15,155 nt of DNA from Desulfobacterales bacterium. GTDB lineage: Bacteria; Desulfobacterota; DSM-4660; Desulfatiglandales; B25-G16. Made by a program: the position numbers and the translations under genes. Position 1 is the first letter of the stretch. Each line of letters begins with the position of its first letter. This document shows positions 1 through 6,306 of the stretch, one piece after another. The notes below the pieces were generated by a model. The model was not told where the DNA came from. It saw only the letters and a list, made by a program, of their open reading frames with translations, and ran no database searches. The stretch spans positions 1 through 15,155 of the forward strand of contig JABXJZ010000010.1 in assembly GCA_013375335.1 (NCBI GenBank). The letters are read 5' to 3'.

Positions 1-109
1 TGTTGAAATCTATGGGAGCTCTTTTGACTTTGGTAAGAAGGTCTTCTGCCTCATCAAGGGAGAGATTCATCTTCCAGTTGGCTGCCATAAGGGGCTTTCT
101 ATTCTTCAC
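1..109 (-). CDS. tpiA: Triosephosphate isomerase, N-terminal part (runs off the left edge)
   Basis: Interconverts dihydroxyacetone phosphate and glyceraldehyde 3-phosphate in cytoplasmic glycolysis and gluconeogenesis. Only the first 36 codons lie in the window. Reading from a GTG at 109, the protein begins MKNRKPLMAANWKMN, which is the hallmark beta-1 strand of TIM; N11 and K13 in the N-W-K-M-N motif correspond to the substrate-binding Asn and catalytic Lys of the family. An ATG at 88 would remove the conserved R-K-P-L strand, so GTG is preferred, although no strong Shine-Dalgarno precedes it. The gene starts 7 nt after the stop of a gap remnant, so it was probably once part of a gap-(pgk)-tpi operon. 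The family is clear; completeness cannot be judged here. Confidence 0.85.
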   Translation of the reverse strand, partial: MKNRKPLMAANWKMNLSLDEAEDLLTKVKRAPIDFN

Positions 110-116
110 TGCGCTG

Positions 117-206
117 TTATCCTAAGCCCCTGGCAACGTAGACAGCGAGATCAACCAGCCTGTTTGCATACCCGAACTCATTATCATACCACGCAGGAAC
201 CTTCCT
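117..206 (-). pseudogene. gap: C-terminal remnant of glyceraldehyde-3-phosphate dehydrogenase
   Basis: A 29-codon open stretch ends in the characteristic last helix of GAPDH: A-W-Y-D-N-E-F-G-Y-A-N-R followed by L-V-D-L-A-V-Y-V, then a stop at 117. In the same frame TAA and TGA codons occur just upstream (207-209 and nearby), and nothing resembling the NAD-binding or catalytic (SCTTN) parts of GAPDH is present before the 3' end of the upstream EIIA gene at 268. About 300 residues are therefore missing. It lies 7 nt before tpiA, the normal neighbourhood for gap. Either a genuine deletion removed gap and pgk, or two contigs were misjoined near 210-267. It is not a functional enzyme. Confidence 0.75.
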
Positions 207-267
207 TTACTGTCATGACTACCTCCGGATGAACGGAAGTAGTAGGCAATAAGAAGCGCTACTTACT

Positions 268-678
268 TTATTTCTCCTGTGTGGGTGTCAGCAGTTCGCT
301 CGCCAGGGAGATGCTTCTTTTTCCTGCGGTCTTTGCCATATCCGCGATCTCTGCTAGGCTATGCCCCTCCCTATTTTGAGCAATAGCTATTACCATAGGT
401 AAATTTACGCCTGTGACGATCTCAACTGTGTCCTCTTGAAGAAAGGATAGGGCCAGATTTGATGGTGTCCCCCCAAACATATCGGTCAGAATAAGGACGC
501 CTTGTCCCTGATCGAGGGAGTCTATTTTCTCTCTGATCATATTTCCTAATTCTTTGGAATCCTTCGTGACATCAATAGAAAGGCACTCCGCTGCCCCAAC
601 AGCGCCTACAATAAATTCGGCTGCCTCAAGCAGCTCCCTTGCTAACTGACCGTGAGTTATTATGAGCACACCAGTCAT
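268..678 (-). CDS. PTS EIIA component, mannose/fructose (EIIA-Man) family
   Basis: A small cytoplasmic phosphocarrier that takes phosphate from HPr on a histidine and passes it to EIIB, or acts as a regulator when permease components are absent. The N-terminus G-V-L-I-I-T-H-G-Q-L-A carries the phosphorylatable His (residue 9 from the ATG at 678), and L-I-L-T-D-M-F-G-G-T-P-S-N is the second family motif at about residues 62-74. The roughly 136 residues equal one complete EIIA-Man domain; no EIIB domain is fused. The open frame can also start at a TTG at 690 that overlaps the ptsN stop, but the AGGAG there sits only about 2 nt from the TTG, and family members normally start at the strand kept by the ATG. 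No EIIB, EIIC, EIID, HPr or EI gene is in the window, so a regulatory role is likely (inference). Confidence 0.85.
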   Translation of the reverse strand: MTGVLIITHGQLARELLEAAEFIVGAVGAAECLSIDVTKDSKELGNMIREKIDSLDQGQGVLILTDMFGGTPSNLALSFLQEDTVEIVTGVNLPMVIAIAQNREGHSLAEIADMAKTAGKRSISLASELLTPTQEK

Positions 679-686
679 GAAAACAG

Positions 687-1148
687 TCAAAACTCCTCGT
701 CCTTGTCTATTATGATCTTGTAGATCTCTTCCCTTGATTTTGCCCGCATCAACTGCTGTCTCAAATTACCATCCTTTAACATCCGTGATATCTTGGCAAG
801 GGATTTCAGGTGCATGCCGGCTGAATTCTCAGGCGCTAGCAAAAGAAAGAAGAGATATGCGGGCTGCTCATCTATGGAATCAAAGTCCAGGCCTTCAATG
901 CTTCTACCAAAAGAGAGTAAAAGGTTATCCAATCCCCTTAATTTTCCATGAGGTAAAGCGACCCCGTCACCTATGCCAGTACTACCCAGCCTCTCTCTCT
1001 CCAATAGAACCTGAAGCAAGGTCCCCTTATTTAGAGAGCTCTCTTGCCCGGTTACAATCTCTAGGAGCTCTTCCAAAACCCCCTTCTTGTCGTGGGCCTT
1101 CAGATCAGGGATAACAAACTGTGGTTTAAATATCTCTGAGAGTCTCAT
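687..1148 (-). CDS. ptsN: PTS IIA-like nitrogen regulatory protein (EIIA-Ntr)
   Basis: EIIA domain of the fructose/nitrogen class and terminal phosphoacceptor of the regulatory PTS-Ntr chain (EI-Ntr, NPr). In proteobacteria it adjusts potassium transport, nitrogen metabolism and other regulators. The motif G-D-G-V-A-L-P-H-G-K-L places the active-site histidine at residue 67, and L-L-L-A-P-E-N-S is the later conserved strand. At 153 aa the length is that of a single complete domain. The ATG at 1148 has AAGGG about 7 nt upstream. It starts 20 nt after the hpf stop, and its stop at 687 overlaps the alternative TTG start of the next EIIA gene, so the two are probably translationally coupled. Position after rpoN and hpf is the classical ptsN neighbourhood. 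Confidence 0.92.
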   Translation of the reverse strand: MRLSEIFKPQFVIPDLKAHDKKGVLEELLEIVTGQESSLNKGTLLQVLLERERLGSTGIGDGVALPHGKLRGLDNLLLSFGRSIEGLDFDSIDEQPAYLFFLLLAPENSAGMHLKSLAKISRMLKDGNLRQQLMRAKSREEIYKIIIDKDEEF

Positions 1149-1168
1149 TCCTTTGCCCTTGGCATTAG

Positions 1169-1711
1169 CTATTTGGTACAGGCCTCAATAAGGCCTAGAT
1201 CCCCATCTCTCCGTTTGTAGAGGACGCTAATATTTTTGGATTTACAATTCGTAAACACAAGAAAATTTCTTTTTGATAAGGCCAACTGCATTACCGCCTC
1301 ATTTATGTCCATAGGCTTTATATCCACTCTCTCTGTCTTTACTATCTTGTGCTCCGATTCACCCAATTTATCTTGGGCCTCTATCTCACCATCCAAAAAA
1401 TCCCCGCCTTTGATATTCTCCAACTTATGTTCCCTTCTTCGAGATAGTAACCGCCTGAGCTGCTCCTCTATCTTATCCATTGTCTTATCAATGGATGAGT
1501 ACATATCACCAGTCTGCTCTACAGCCTTGATGTTATTTCCATCAATAGAGAGAGTCATGTCAGCGACGTGCCGAAATTTTTCCACTTTGAGGACAATAGA
1601 GGCCTCAACAGGACAATCAAAGTACTTCTTCACCTTATAAACCTTTTCCTCTACATAGGACTTCAATTCCATTGATGGTTCCATATGCCTGAAGGTAACG
1701 GATATTCCCAT
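1169..1711 (-). CDS. hpf: Ribosome hibernation promoting factor, long form
   Basis: Binds the 30S decoding region in slow growth or starvation and dimerises 70S ribosomes into inactive 100S particles. Residues 1-100 are the S30AE/YfiA domain (I-S-V-T-F-R-H-M-E-P-S and a basic R-R-L-L-S-R-R-R helix end). A charged linker covers about 100-125, and residues 130-178 match the C-terminal dimerisation domain of long HPF (K-P-M-D-I-N-E-A-V ... V-L-Y-K-R-R-D-G-D-L-G-L-I-E). At 180 aa this is clearly the long version, unlike the short enterobacterial HPF. It lies 147 nt downstream of rpoN, the conserved partner order, and upstream of ptsN. I see no convincing separate promoter in the 147-nt gap; the ATG at 1711 has only a weak GAGA-type ribosome binding site. 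Confidence 0.93.
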   Translation of the reverse strand: MGISVTFRHMEPSMELKSYVEEKVYKVKKYFDCPVEASIVLKVEKFRHVADMTLSIDGNNIKAVEQTGDMYSSIDKTMDKIEEQLRRLLSRRREHKLENIKGGDFLDGEIEAQDKLGESEHKIVKTERVDIKPMDINEAVMQLALSKRNFLVFTNCKSKNISVLYKRRDGDLGLIEACTK

Positions 1712-1858
1712 CGTATCTCGTCAAAGAAATTACTGCTTGACCGTGCTCAGTAATAGGTAATGACTACGCTGCCTCCTCCACCGGAAGCGGACAGGATTAA
1801 CAAAGACATCTGAAAGTCACACACTAATCGTGACCCATTCAGGGGGCAATGAGCACAT

Positions 1859-3307
1859 CTAACTGTAGGGTCTTTTCCTCTGATTAGATGGGAGGATCCC
1901 AAGCATCTCTCGGTACTTAGCAACGGTCCTCCGGGCTATATCTATATTCGATCGTTTCAAAATATCAGCTATCTTTTGATCGCTGTAAGGCCTGGACTTA
2001 TCTTCGCTCCTGATTATCTGCTTTAAGCTCTCCTTCACGCTCAAAGAGGCCACCTTATCCACTCCATCAACAGATTGGATACCACTGTTCAAAAAGTATC
2101 TGAGCTCAAAAATACCGTACGCGGTGTACATGTACTTGTTATTCATGACCCTGCTTACAGTTGATTCATGCATCTGAATGTCCTCAGCCACGTCTCTCAA
2201 GACCATTGGCCTCAAGTGCACTGGTCCAAACCTAAAAAAGTCCTTTTGGAACGTAAGAACGCTTTCTGTAACCTTATAGATCGTCTTCTGTCTCTGATGA
2301 ATGCTCTTTATGAGCCAGGATGCACTATTTAGCTTATCCCGAATGTACTCCCTCGCAGGCTTGGATAGATCATCTTTCCTGGAGAGCATCTCCTTATAAA
2401 AGGCATTGATCCTCAGTTTGGGGAGGCCATCCTCATTCAAGACGACAATAAACTCATCCCCCACCCTATAGACGTAGACATCAGGGATTACATAGATAGT
2501 TTCCTCATCATTGTAGAAACGGCCTGGTTTCGGCTCTAAAGAAGCTATAGTAGAGATAGCGTCTAAGACCTCTTCCAATGAAACACCTAAGCTCTTAGCA
2601 ATCTGATTGTATCTCTTCTTCTCCAATTGTTTCATATGATCAGTCACGATCTTTTCAGCAATACTCCCACCCAGACCCTGAAAACGGAGCTGGATCGACA
2701 GACACTCCCTGGTATCTCTGGCCCCGACACCAACCGGGTCAAACTCATGGATCAGATCTAGTACATTCAATATCTCTTCTCTCGATCTATTGGTAGCTTG
2801 TATAATATTATCAATCGAGGCCTCAAGATACCCATCGGGGTCTATATTGCCAATAATGTACCTGCCGATCTCCTTTTGCAGTTCATCAAGATCGCTCACC
2901 TCTAATTGCCACATAAGGTGGGAGCAAAGATTCGTTTTGGAAGAAATCAAATTCTCAAATGATGGTTTATCTTCTATATCCTCTCGGGACGGGCTCGCCC
3001 ACGCCGTATTATATTCCGAGATATAGGCCTCCCAATCGACATCTTCCCTTGCTGTCTCTTTAATTCTTACCTCTGGGAGGGGCTCCTCTTTGACTGATTC
3101 CCTCTCCCTTTCCTCTCCCGGCGATCTCTGCTCTGTCTCGTCATCTACGGGGACTTCCTCCAATAATGGATTGGCCTCCATCTCGTGATTTATTGTCTGA
3201 CAGAGCTCTAACCTGGACAGCTGCAAGAATTTGATGGCCTGCTGAAGCTGTGGGGTCATTATTAAGCGCTGGCTTATCTTGAGTGATTGTTTCAGTTCAA
3301 GCGCCAT
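1859..3307 (-). CDS. rpoN: RNA polymerase sigma-54 factor
   Basis: Directs RNA polymerase to -24/-12 promoters, where opening requires an AAA+ enhancer-binding protein. All three regions are visible in 482 aa: Gln/Leu-rich region I (residues 4-50, with S-Q-R-L-I-M-T-P-Q-L-Q-Q-A-I), an acidic region II (about 51-95), and region III with the core-binding part, the HTH (V-A-E-D-I-Q-M-H-E-S-T-V-S-R, followed by N-N-K-Y) and the diagnostic RpoN box A-R-R-T-V-A-K-Y-R-E at 458-467. The ATG at 3307 keeps the normal N-terminus, and there is only a weak GGA upstream. It follows lptB by 20 nt and precedes hpf, the standard order in proteobacteria. No truncation or missing motif was seen. Confidence 0.96.
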   Translation of the reverse strand: MALELKQSLKISQRLIMTPQLQQAIKFLQLSRLELCQTINHEMEANPLLEEVPVDDETEQRSPGEERERESVKEEPLPEVRIKETAREDVDWEAYISEYNTAWASPSREDIEDKPSFENLISSKTNLCSHLMWQLEVSDLDELQKEIGRYIIGNIDPDGYLEASIDNIIQATNRSREEILNVLDLIHEFDPVGVGARDTRECLSIQLRFQGLGGSIAEKIVTDHMKQLEKKRYNQIAKSLGVSLEEVLDAISTIASLEPKPGRFYNDEETIYVIPDVYVYRVGDEFIVVLNEDGLPKLRINAFYKEMLSRKDDLSKPAREYIRDKLNSASWLIKSIHQRQKTIYKVTESVLTFQKDFFRFGPVHLRPMVLRDVAEDIQMHESTVSRVMNNKYMYTAYGIFELRYFLNSGIQSVDGVDKVASLSVKESLKQIIRSEDKSRPYSDQKIADILKRSNIDIARRTVAKYREMLGILPSNQRKRPYS

Positions 3308-3327
3308 AGTATAGATCCAATCAATGT

Positions 3328-4068
3328 CTACAAATAAAAACCTTCTCCCAAATAAACTGACCTAACTACCTCGCTTGCGGCGATCCTTTCAGGTGTCCCG
3401 GACTCGATGATCTCTCCCTCATTTATTATGTAGGCAAGATCACAGACATCCAACGTCTCTCTCACATTATGGTCAGATATCACTATTCCCAGGCCCCTCT
3501 CCTTAAGCCCCTCAACGATCTGCTTGATATCGGTAATAGCCATGGGGTCAATGCCTGCAAATGGCTCGTCAAGTAGAATAAATTTGGGATTGGTAATCAA
3601 CGACCTCGTAATTTCCAGTCTCCTCCTCTCACCCCCAGAGAGAGAATAGGCCTTTTGTTTTGCCAAATGACCTATGTTCAACTCGGATAAAAGGGATTGA
3701 AGAAATGTCTCTCTTTCCTGAACTGGTGTATTGATAATTTCCATAATGGCCAAGAGGTTCTGTTCAACGGTAAGCTTCCTGAACACCGATGGTTCCTGCG
3801 AGAGATAATTAATCCCCTGCCGGGCCCTCCGATACATTGGTTCTTGAGTAATATCCCGTCCATCTAGAATTATACGACCTTCTTTAGCCCTAATCAAGCC
3901 AACTATCATATAGAAGGTGGTGGTTTTACCAGCCCCATTCGGCCCAAGGAGTCCAACAATCTGTCCTCTGCTGACTCCTAAATTTACTTGGTTTACAACT
4001 GCCCGTCTCCCATAGCACTTAACAAGATCCTCTACCTTTAAAGAACCCCTGTTGACCTCCTCTTTCAT
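3328..4068 (-). CDS. lptB: LPS export ABC transporter ATPase LptB
   Basis: Cytoplasmic ATPase of the LptB2FGC complex, which extracts LPS from the inner membrane and pushes it along the LptA bridge to the outer membrane. Residues 42-49 G-P-N-G-A-G-K-T are Walker A, L-S-G-G-E at 143-147 is the ABC signature, F-I-L-L-D-E-P at 163-169 is Walker B, followed by A-G-I-D-P, and His200 is the switch histidine. At 246 aa the length is typical for LptB. The start codon shares one base with the lptA stop (TAATG), so translation is probably coupled. LptF and LptG are not in this window. The lptA-lptB-rpoN order is the classical one and separates it from the LivG/LivF ATPases further right. Confidence 0.95.
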   Translation of the reverse strand: MKEEVNRGSLKVEDLVKCYGRRAVVNQVNLGVSRGQIVGLLGPNGAGKTTTFYMIVGLIRAKEGRIILDGRDITQEPMYRRARQGINYLSQEPSVFRKLTVEQNLLAIMEIINTPVQERETFLQSLLSELNIGHLAKQKAYSLSGGERRRLEITRSLITNPKFILLDEPFAGIDPMAITDIKQIVEGLKERGLGIVISDHNVRETLDVCDLAYIINEGEIIESGTPERIAASEVVRSVYLGEGFYL

Positions 4069-4619
4069 TATTTCGGCTTTTCTTCCTTAGGGAATATAGT
4101 TGCCTTGACCCTTTTGGTTTCACTTCCCTCGATTATACTCCGGTTTTCCTTTAAAAACAAAGTTATCCGGTGCCCCTCTACAAAATCCGGCCCTTGTCGA
4201 ACAGAGGGATTTTCTGTAAGCACAGCCTTGTCCTCATTCTGATAAAAGACTGCCTTCCCTGCACGGGCTATTGCGCCATCGGAGCGATTGATAGTAACGT
4301 TCCCTAAGGCTATAATTTTGTCTATCCTTCTGGCCTCCATGTTAGATCCCTTTTTGGTGGGGCTGTCAAGATAGTATACAATCATCTTCTGGCACTCTAC
4401 CACCATATCATCTGTCCTGGCCCTCACCTTACCTTCGAATATGATCAACCTTTTTCTCTGATCAACCTCCAGCCTATCTGAGTTAATAACAATAGGGCTT
4501 TCTGGGGAGACCTTCTTGGAGGTCTCGGTAACTTGGGAGAAGGAGTTGACTTGCGGAAGTATCAGAAGGGCAAGGAAAATGGTTATGCTGAAGGAAAAAA
4601 TGGCCAGTAGAATCCTCAT
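4068..4619 (-). CDS. lptA: LPS transport periplasmic protein LptA
   Basis: OstA-type beta-jellyroll protein that oligomerises into the periplasmic bridge carrying LPS from LptC to LptD. Residues 1 to about 28 form a signal peptide with a long hydrophobic stretch (I-F-S-F-S-I-T-I-F-L-A-L-L-I-L). The mature part starts the family fold with S-P-I-V-I-N-S-D-R-L-E-V-D and contains F-E-G-K-V-R-A-R and A-L-G-N-V-T-I-N, the repeated strand patterns of OstA domains. At 183 aa it has the usual length. It begins directly after the lptC stop (no spacer) and overlaps the lptB start by one base, so the three are one translationally coupled unit. The family is divergent in sequence, but fold pattern and context agree. 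Confidence 0.9.
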   Translation of the reverse strand: MRILLAIFSFSITIFLALLILPQVNSFSQVTETSKKVSPESPIVINSDRLEVDQRKRLIIFEGKVRARTDDMVVECQKMIVYYLDSPTKKGSNMEARRIDKIIALGNVTINRSDGAIARAGKAVFYQNEDKAVLTENPSVRQGPDFVEGHRITLFLKENRSIIEGSETKRVKATIFPKEEKPK

Positions 4620-5189
4620 CTATAAAAAATCCCCCTTGTTAACAGTTGTCAAGACATTTCTCTTTACGGTAAATGTTCTCTCCTTTAGATCAATGTAGAG
4701 ACTATCTCCCCTCACTTCAAAGAAAGGGCCTATCACCCTTATAGGCTTGTCGGTTTCTACGGCTTCCTCCTTTTCTCTATAGATTAAAAGACTTGTCTCA
4801 ATCTGATAACCGTTAGTAGACCTCCCCATCACATCCCCTCTTAGAATGATCTCTCCACTTTCCCTGAAATAATCACCTTCGTTTCCCTTTATCGTAAAAG
4901 ACCTGTCTTTACTGGACTCCAGTTTCAGTAAAACATCCTTCAGGGCCACCATCTGGGTCTTGTCAAAAAAATGGCCCTCTTTGGCCTTAAGCTCCCATTT
5001 TCCTTCCCCATTTCTATAGTCCTGGCTATATCTGATGTCACAAATTTTGAGGGATTCTCCGGGCCTCCAAGCGGATGTCTTTGAGGAGACCTTGACTAGG
5101 CGGGGTACCCTAAACAGAAAAAGAGCGACTATCACTAGAAGTACTAATATCCCCCCTATCGGCCACATCAATATAGGAATTCTTTTCAT
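4620..5189 (-). CDS. lptC: LPS export membrane protein LptC
   Basis: Bitopic inner-membrane protein that links LptB2FG to LptA and receives LPS on its periplasmic jellyroll. One N-terminal transmembrane helix is obvious (residues 6-30, rich in I, L and V), and the remaining 155 or so residues are periplasmic with LptC/DUF1239-like strand patterns (W-E-L-K-A-K-E-G-H-F, I-K-G-N-E-G-D-Y, L-R-G-D-V-M-G, V-R-G-D-S-L-Y-I-D). The 189 aa length fits the family. It follows kdsA by 20 nt and abuts lptA. In many proteobacteria kdsC lies between kdsA and lptC; here it is absent. The start at 5189 has no strong Shine-Dalgarno, which is common inside this operon type. Confidence 0.9.
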   Translation of the reverse strand: MKRIPILMWPIGGILVLLVIVALFLFRVPRLVKVSSKTSAWRPGESLKICDIRYSQDYRNGEGKWELKAKEGHFFDKTQMVALKDVLLKLESSKDRSFTIKGNEGDYFRESGEIILRGDVMGRSTNGYQIETSLLIYREKEEAVETDKPIRVIGPFFEVRGDSLYIDLKERTFTVKRNVLTTVNKGDFL

Positions 5190-5209
5190 GGATTATACCA
5201 GGAGTTAAC

Positions 5210-6082
5210 CTATAAGTAAGCCACTTCCTCTCCCCTTTTTCCAGCTATCCGGTGGATTTCCTTAAGCATGATAATAAGGGGTTCAACTTGCTCAAATGGA
5301 AGGGAATTTGGACCATCAGAGAGAGCTGAATCAGGATCTGGATGGATCTCCAAAAAAACTCCGTCAGCGCCAGCTGCTATAGCAGCCCTTGCGAGAGGAG
5401 CAACAAATTCCCTCTGCCCACCAGATGACGTTCCCCGGCCCCCCGGCGATTGGACACCGTGGGTTGCGTCAAACACAACCGGACATCCAAAATTCTTCAT
5501 TACAAATATAGAACGCATGTCCACCACCAAGTTATTGTAACCAAATGATGTCCCCCTTTCTGTCAATAAAACCGCGTTATTGCCCACTGAGAGAGCCTTT
5601 AGGACAACCTGTTCCACATCCCATGGAGAGAGGAATTGCCCCTTCTTTATGTTTATCGGTAGATCAGTTCTGGCTGCCTCTGTGATTAAATCCGTCTGGC
5701 GGGATAGAAATGCAGGAATCTGAATGACATCCAAAATCTCAGCCGCCTTTTCAATCTCACTCACCCGATGTATGTCCGACAGAACCGGCAAACCGATAGC
5801 GGTCTTTACCTCCTCAAGGATCTCCAACCCCTTGTTCAGGCCTGGGCCCCTAAAGGAATCAATTGAAGTGCGATTGGCCTTATCATAAGAGCTCTTGAAG
5901 ATTACTGGAATCTCGAGCCTTTGGGCTAATCCCTTTAAAAACCTCGCCGCCCCAAGAGTCATCTCCCTGTTCTCTATCACACACGGACCGGAGATCAAAA
6001 ACAGGGGTCCATTTCCGCCAACCGTCACATTTCCTATCTTAACCTGGTTGGATACCTTTGTCTTCTCTCCCTTAACAACCAT
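5210..6082 (-). CDS. kdsA: 3-deoxy-D-manno-octulosonate 8-phosphate synthase
   Basis: Condenses phosphoenolpyruvate with arabinose 5-phosphate to Kdo 8-phosphate, the committed step to the Kdo of the LPS inner core. The DAHP-synthase-like TIM barrel is complete in 290 aa: I-S-G-P-C-V-I-E at 30-37, F-K-S-S-Y-D-K-A-N-R-T-S for substrate binding, D-A-T-H-G-V-Q-S-P-G-G, and F-L-E-I-H-P-D-P-D near the C-terminus. Cys34 in G-P-C-V-I-E, with the later His, Glu and Asp, is the pattern of the metal-dependent class (Aquifex type), in contrast to the Asn of the E. coli enzyme. The ATG at 6082 is kept, but the ribosome binding site is weak and a slightly later start cannot be excluded. It heads the lptCAB-rpoN operon. 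Confidence 0.95.
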   Translation of the reverse strand: MVVKGEKTKVSNQVKIGNVTVGGNGPLFLISGPCVIENREMTLGAARFLKGLAQRLEIPVIFKSSYDKANRTSIDSFRGPGLNKGLEILEEVKTAIGLPVLSDIHRVSEIEKAAEILDVIQIPAFLSRQTDLITEAARTDLPINIKKGQFLSPWDVEQVVLKALSVGNNAVLLTERGTSFGYNNLVVDMRSIFVMKNFGCPVVFDATHGVQSPGGRGTSSGGQREFVAPLARAAIAAGADGVFLEIHPDPDSALSDGPNSLPFEQVEPLIIMLKEIHRIAGKRGEEVAYL

Positions 6083-6097
6083 ACCATCTAGCTCTAT

Positions 6098-6119
6098 GGA
6101 TAATATCTAATTGTTATCC
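6098..6119. repeat. Inverted repeat overlapping the presumed kdsA promoter
   Basis: Perfect 6-bp arms GGATAA / TTATCC are separated by 10 nt. The element covers the proposed -10 region (6111-6116), about 16-37 nt upstream of the kdsA start, so it could be an operator or a short 5' UTR stem. The biological role is inferred from position only. Confidence 0.35.
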
Positions 6120-6139
6120 AAACAAGTACGGAAAGTCAA
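6111..6139 (-). promoter_or_regulatory. Candidate sigma-70 promoter for kdsA-lptCAB-rpoN
   Basis: On the minus strand TTGACT (6134-6139) is followed after exactly 17 nt by TAACAA (6111-6116). The -35 box matches consensus at 5 of 6 positions; the -10 matches only 3 of 6. The predicted start site is about 20 nt upstream of the kdsA ATG. The weak -10 lies inside an inverted repeat, so this promoter is a moderate candidate only. Confidence 0.35.
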
Positions 6140-6160
6140 GGATACGCTACTCATTTAGGG

Positions 6161-6229
6161 CTGATAACCCTATCAGAAAGGCATGGGGATAGGAGTTTCC
6201 CCGAAGATGAGAGAGTGAGGTCTCACCTC
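6161..6229. other. Three consecutive small hairpins between pycB and kdsA
   Basis: Three perfect stems follow one another: CTGATA/TATCAG with a 4-nt loop (6161-6176), GGGGA/TCCCC with an 8-nt loop (6185-6202), and GAGGT/ACCTC with a 3-nt loop (6217-6229). They lie downstream of the pycB stop on the minus strand and upstream of the presumed kdsA promoter. None is followed by a clear U tract, so they are not canonical intrinsic terminators. They may slow or process the pycB transcript. No gene was found in 6140-6306. Confidence 0.35.
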
Positions 6230-6306
6230 CGTCAGATCGAAACAGTTGACGAGACAAAGGGGGTGAAAACGGAAAATATAGGAAAGGCACTGTAACTATT
6301 ACACCG

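Noticed and set aside
734..1114. 126-codon plus-strand frame opposite ptsN
   Set aside because: It lies wholly antisense to a clearly conserved gene and has no protein-family features; treated as a shadow frame.
6105..6120. Sequence resembling the lac operator half-site (GGATAACAATT on the minus strand)
   Set aside because: The match is short and there is no LacI-type gene nearby; it is kept only as part of the GGATAA/TTATCC inverted repeat.
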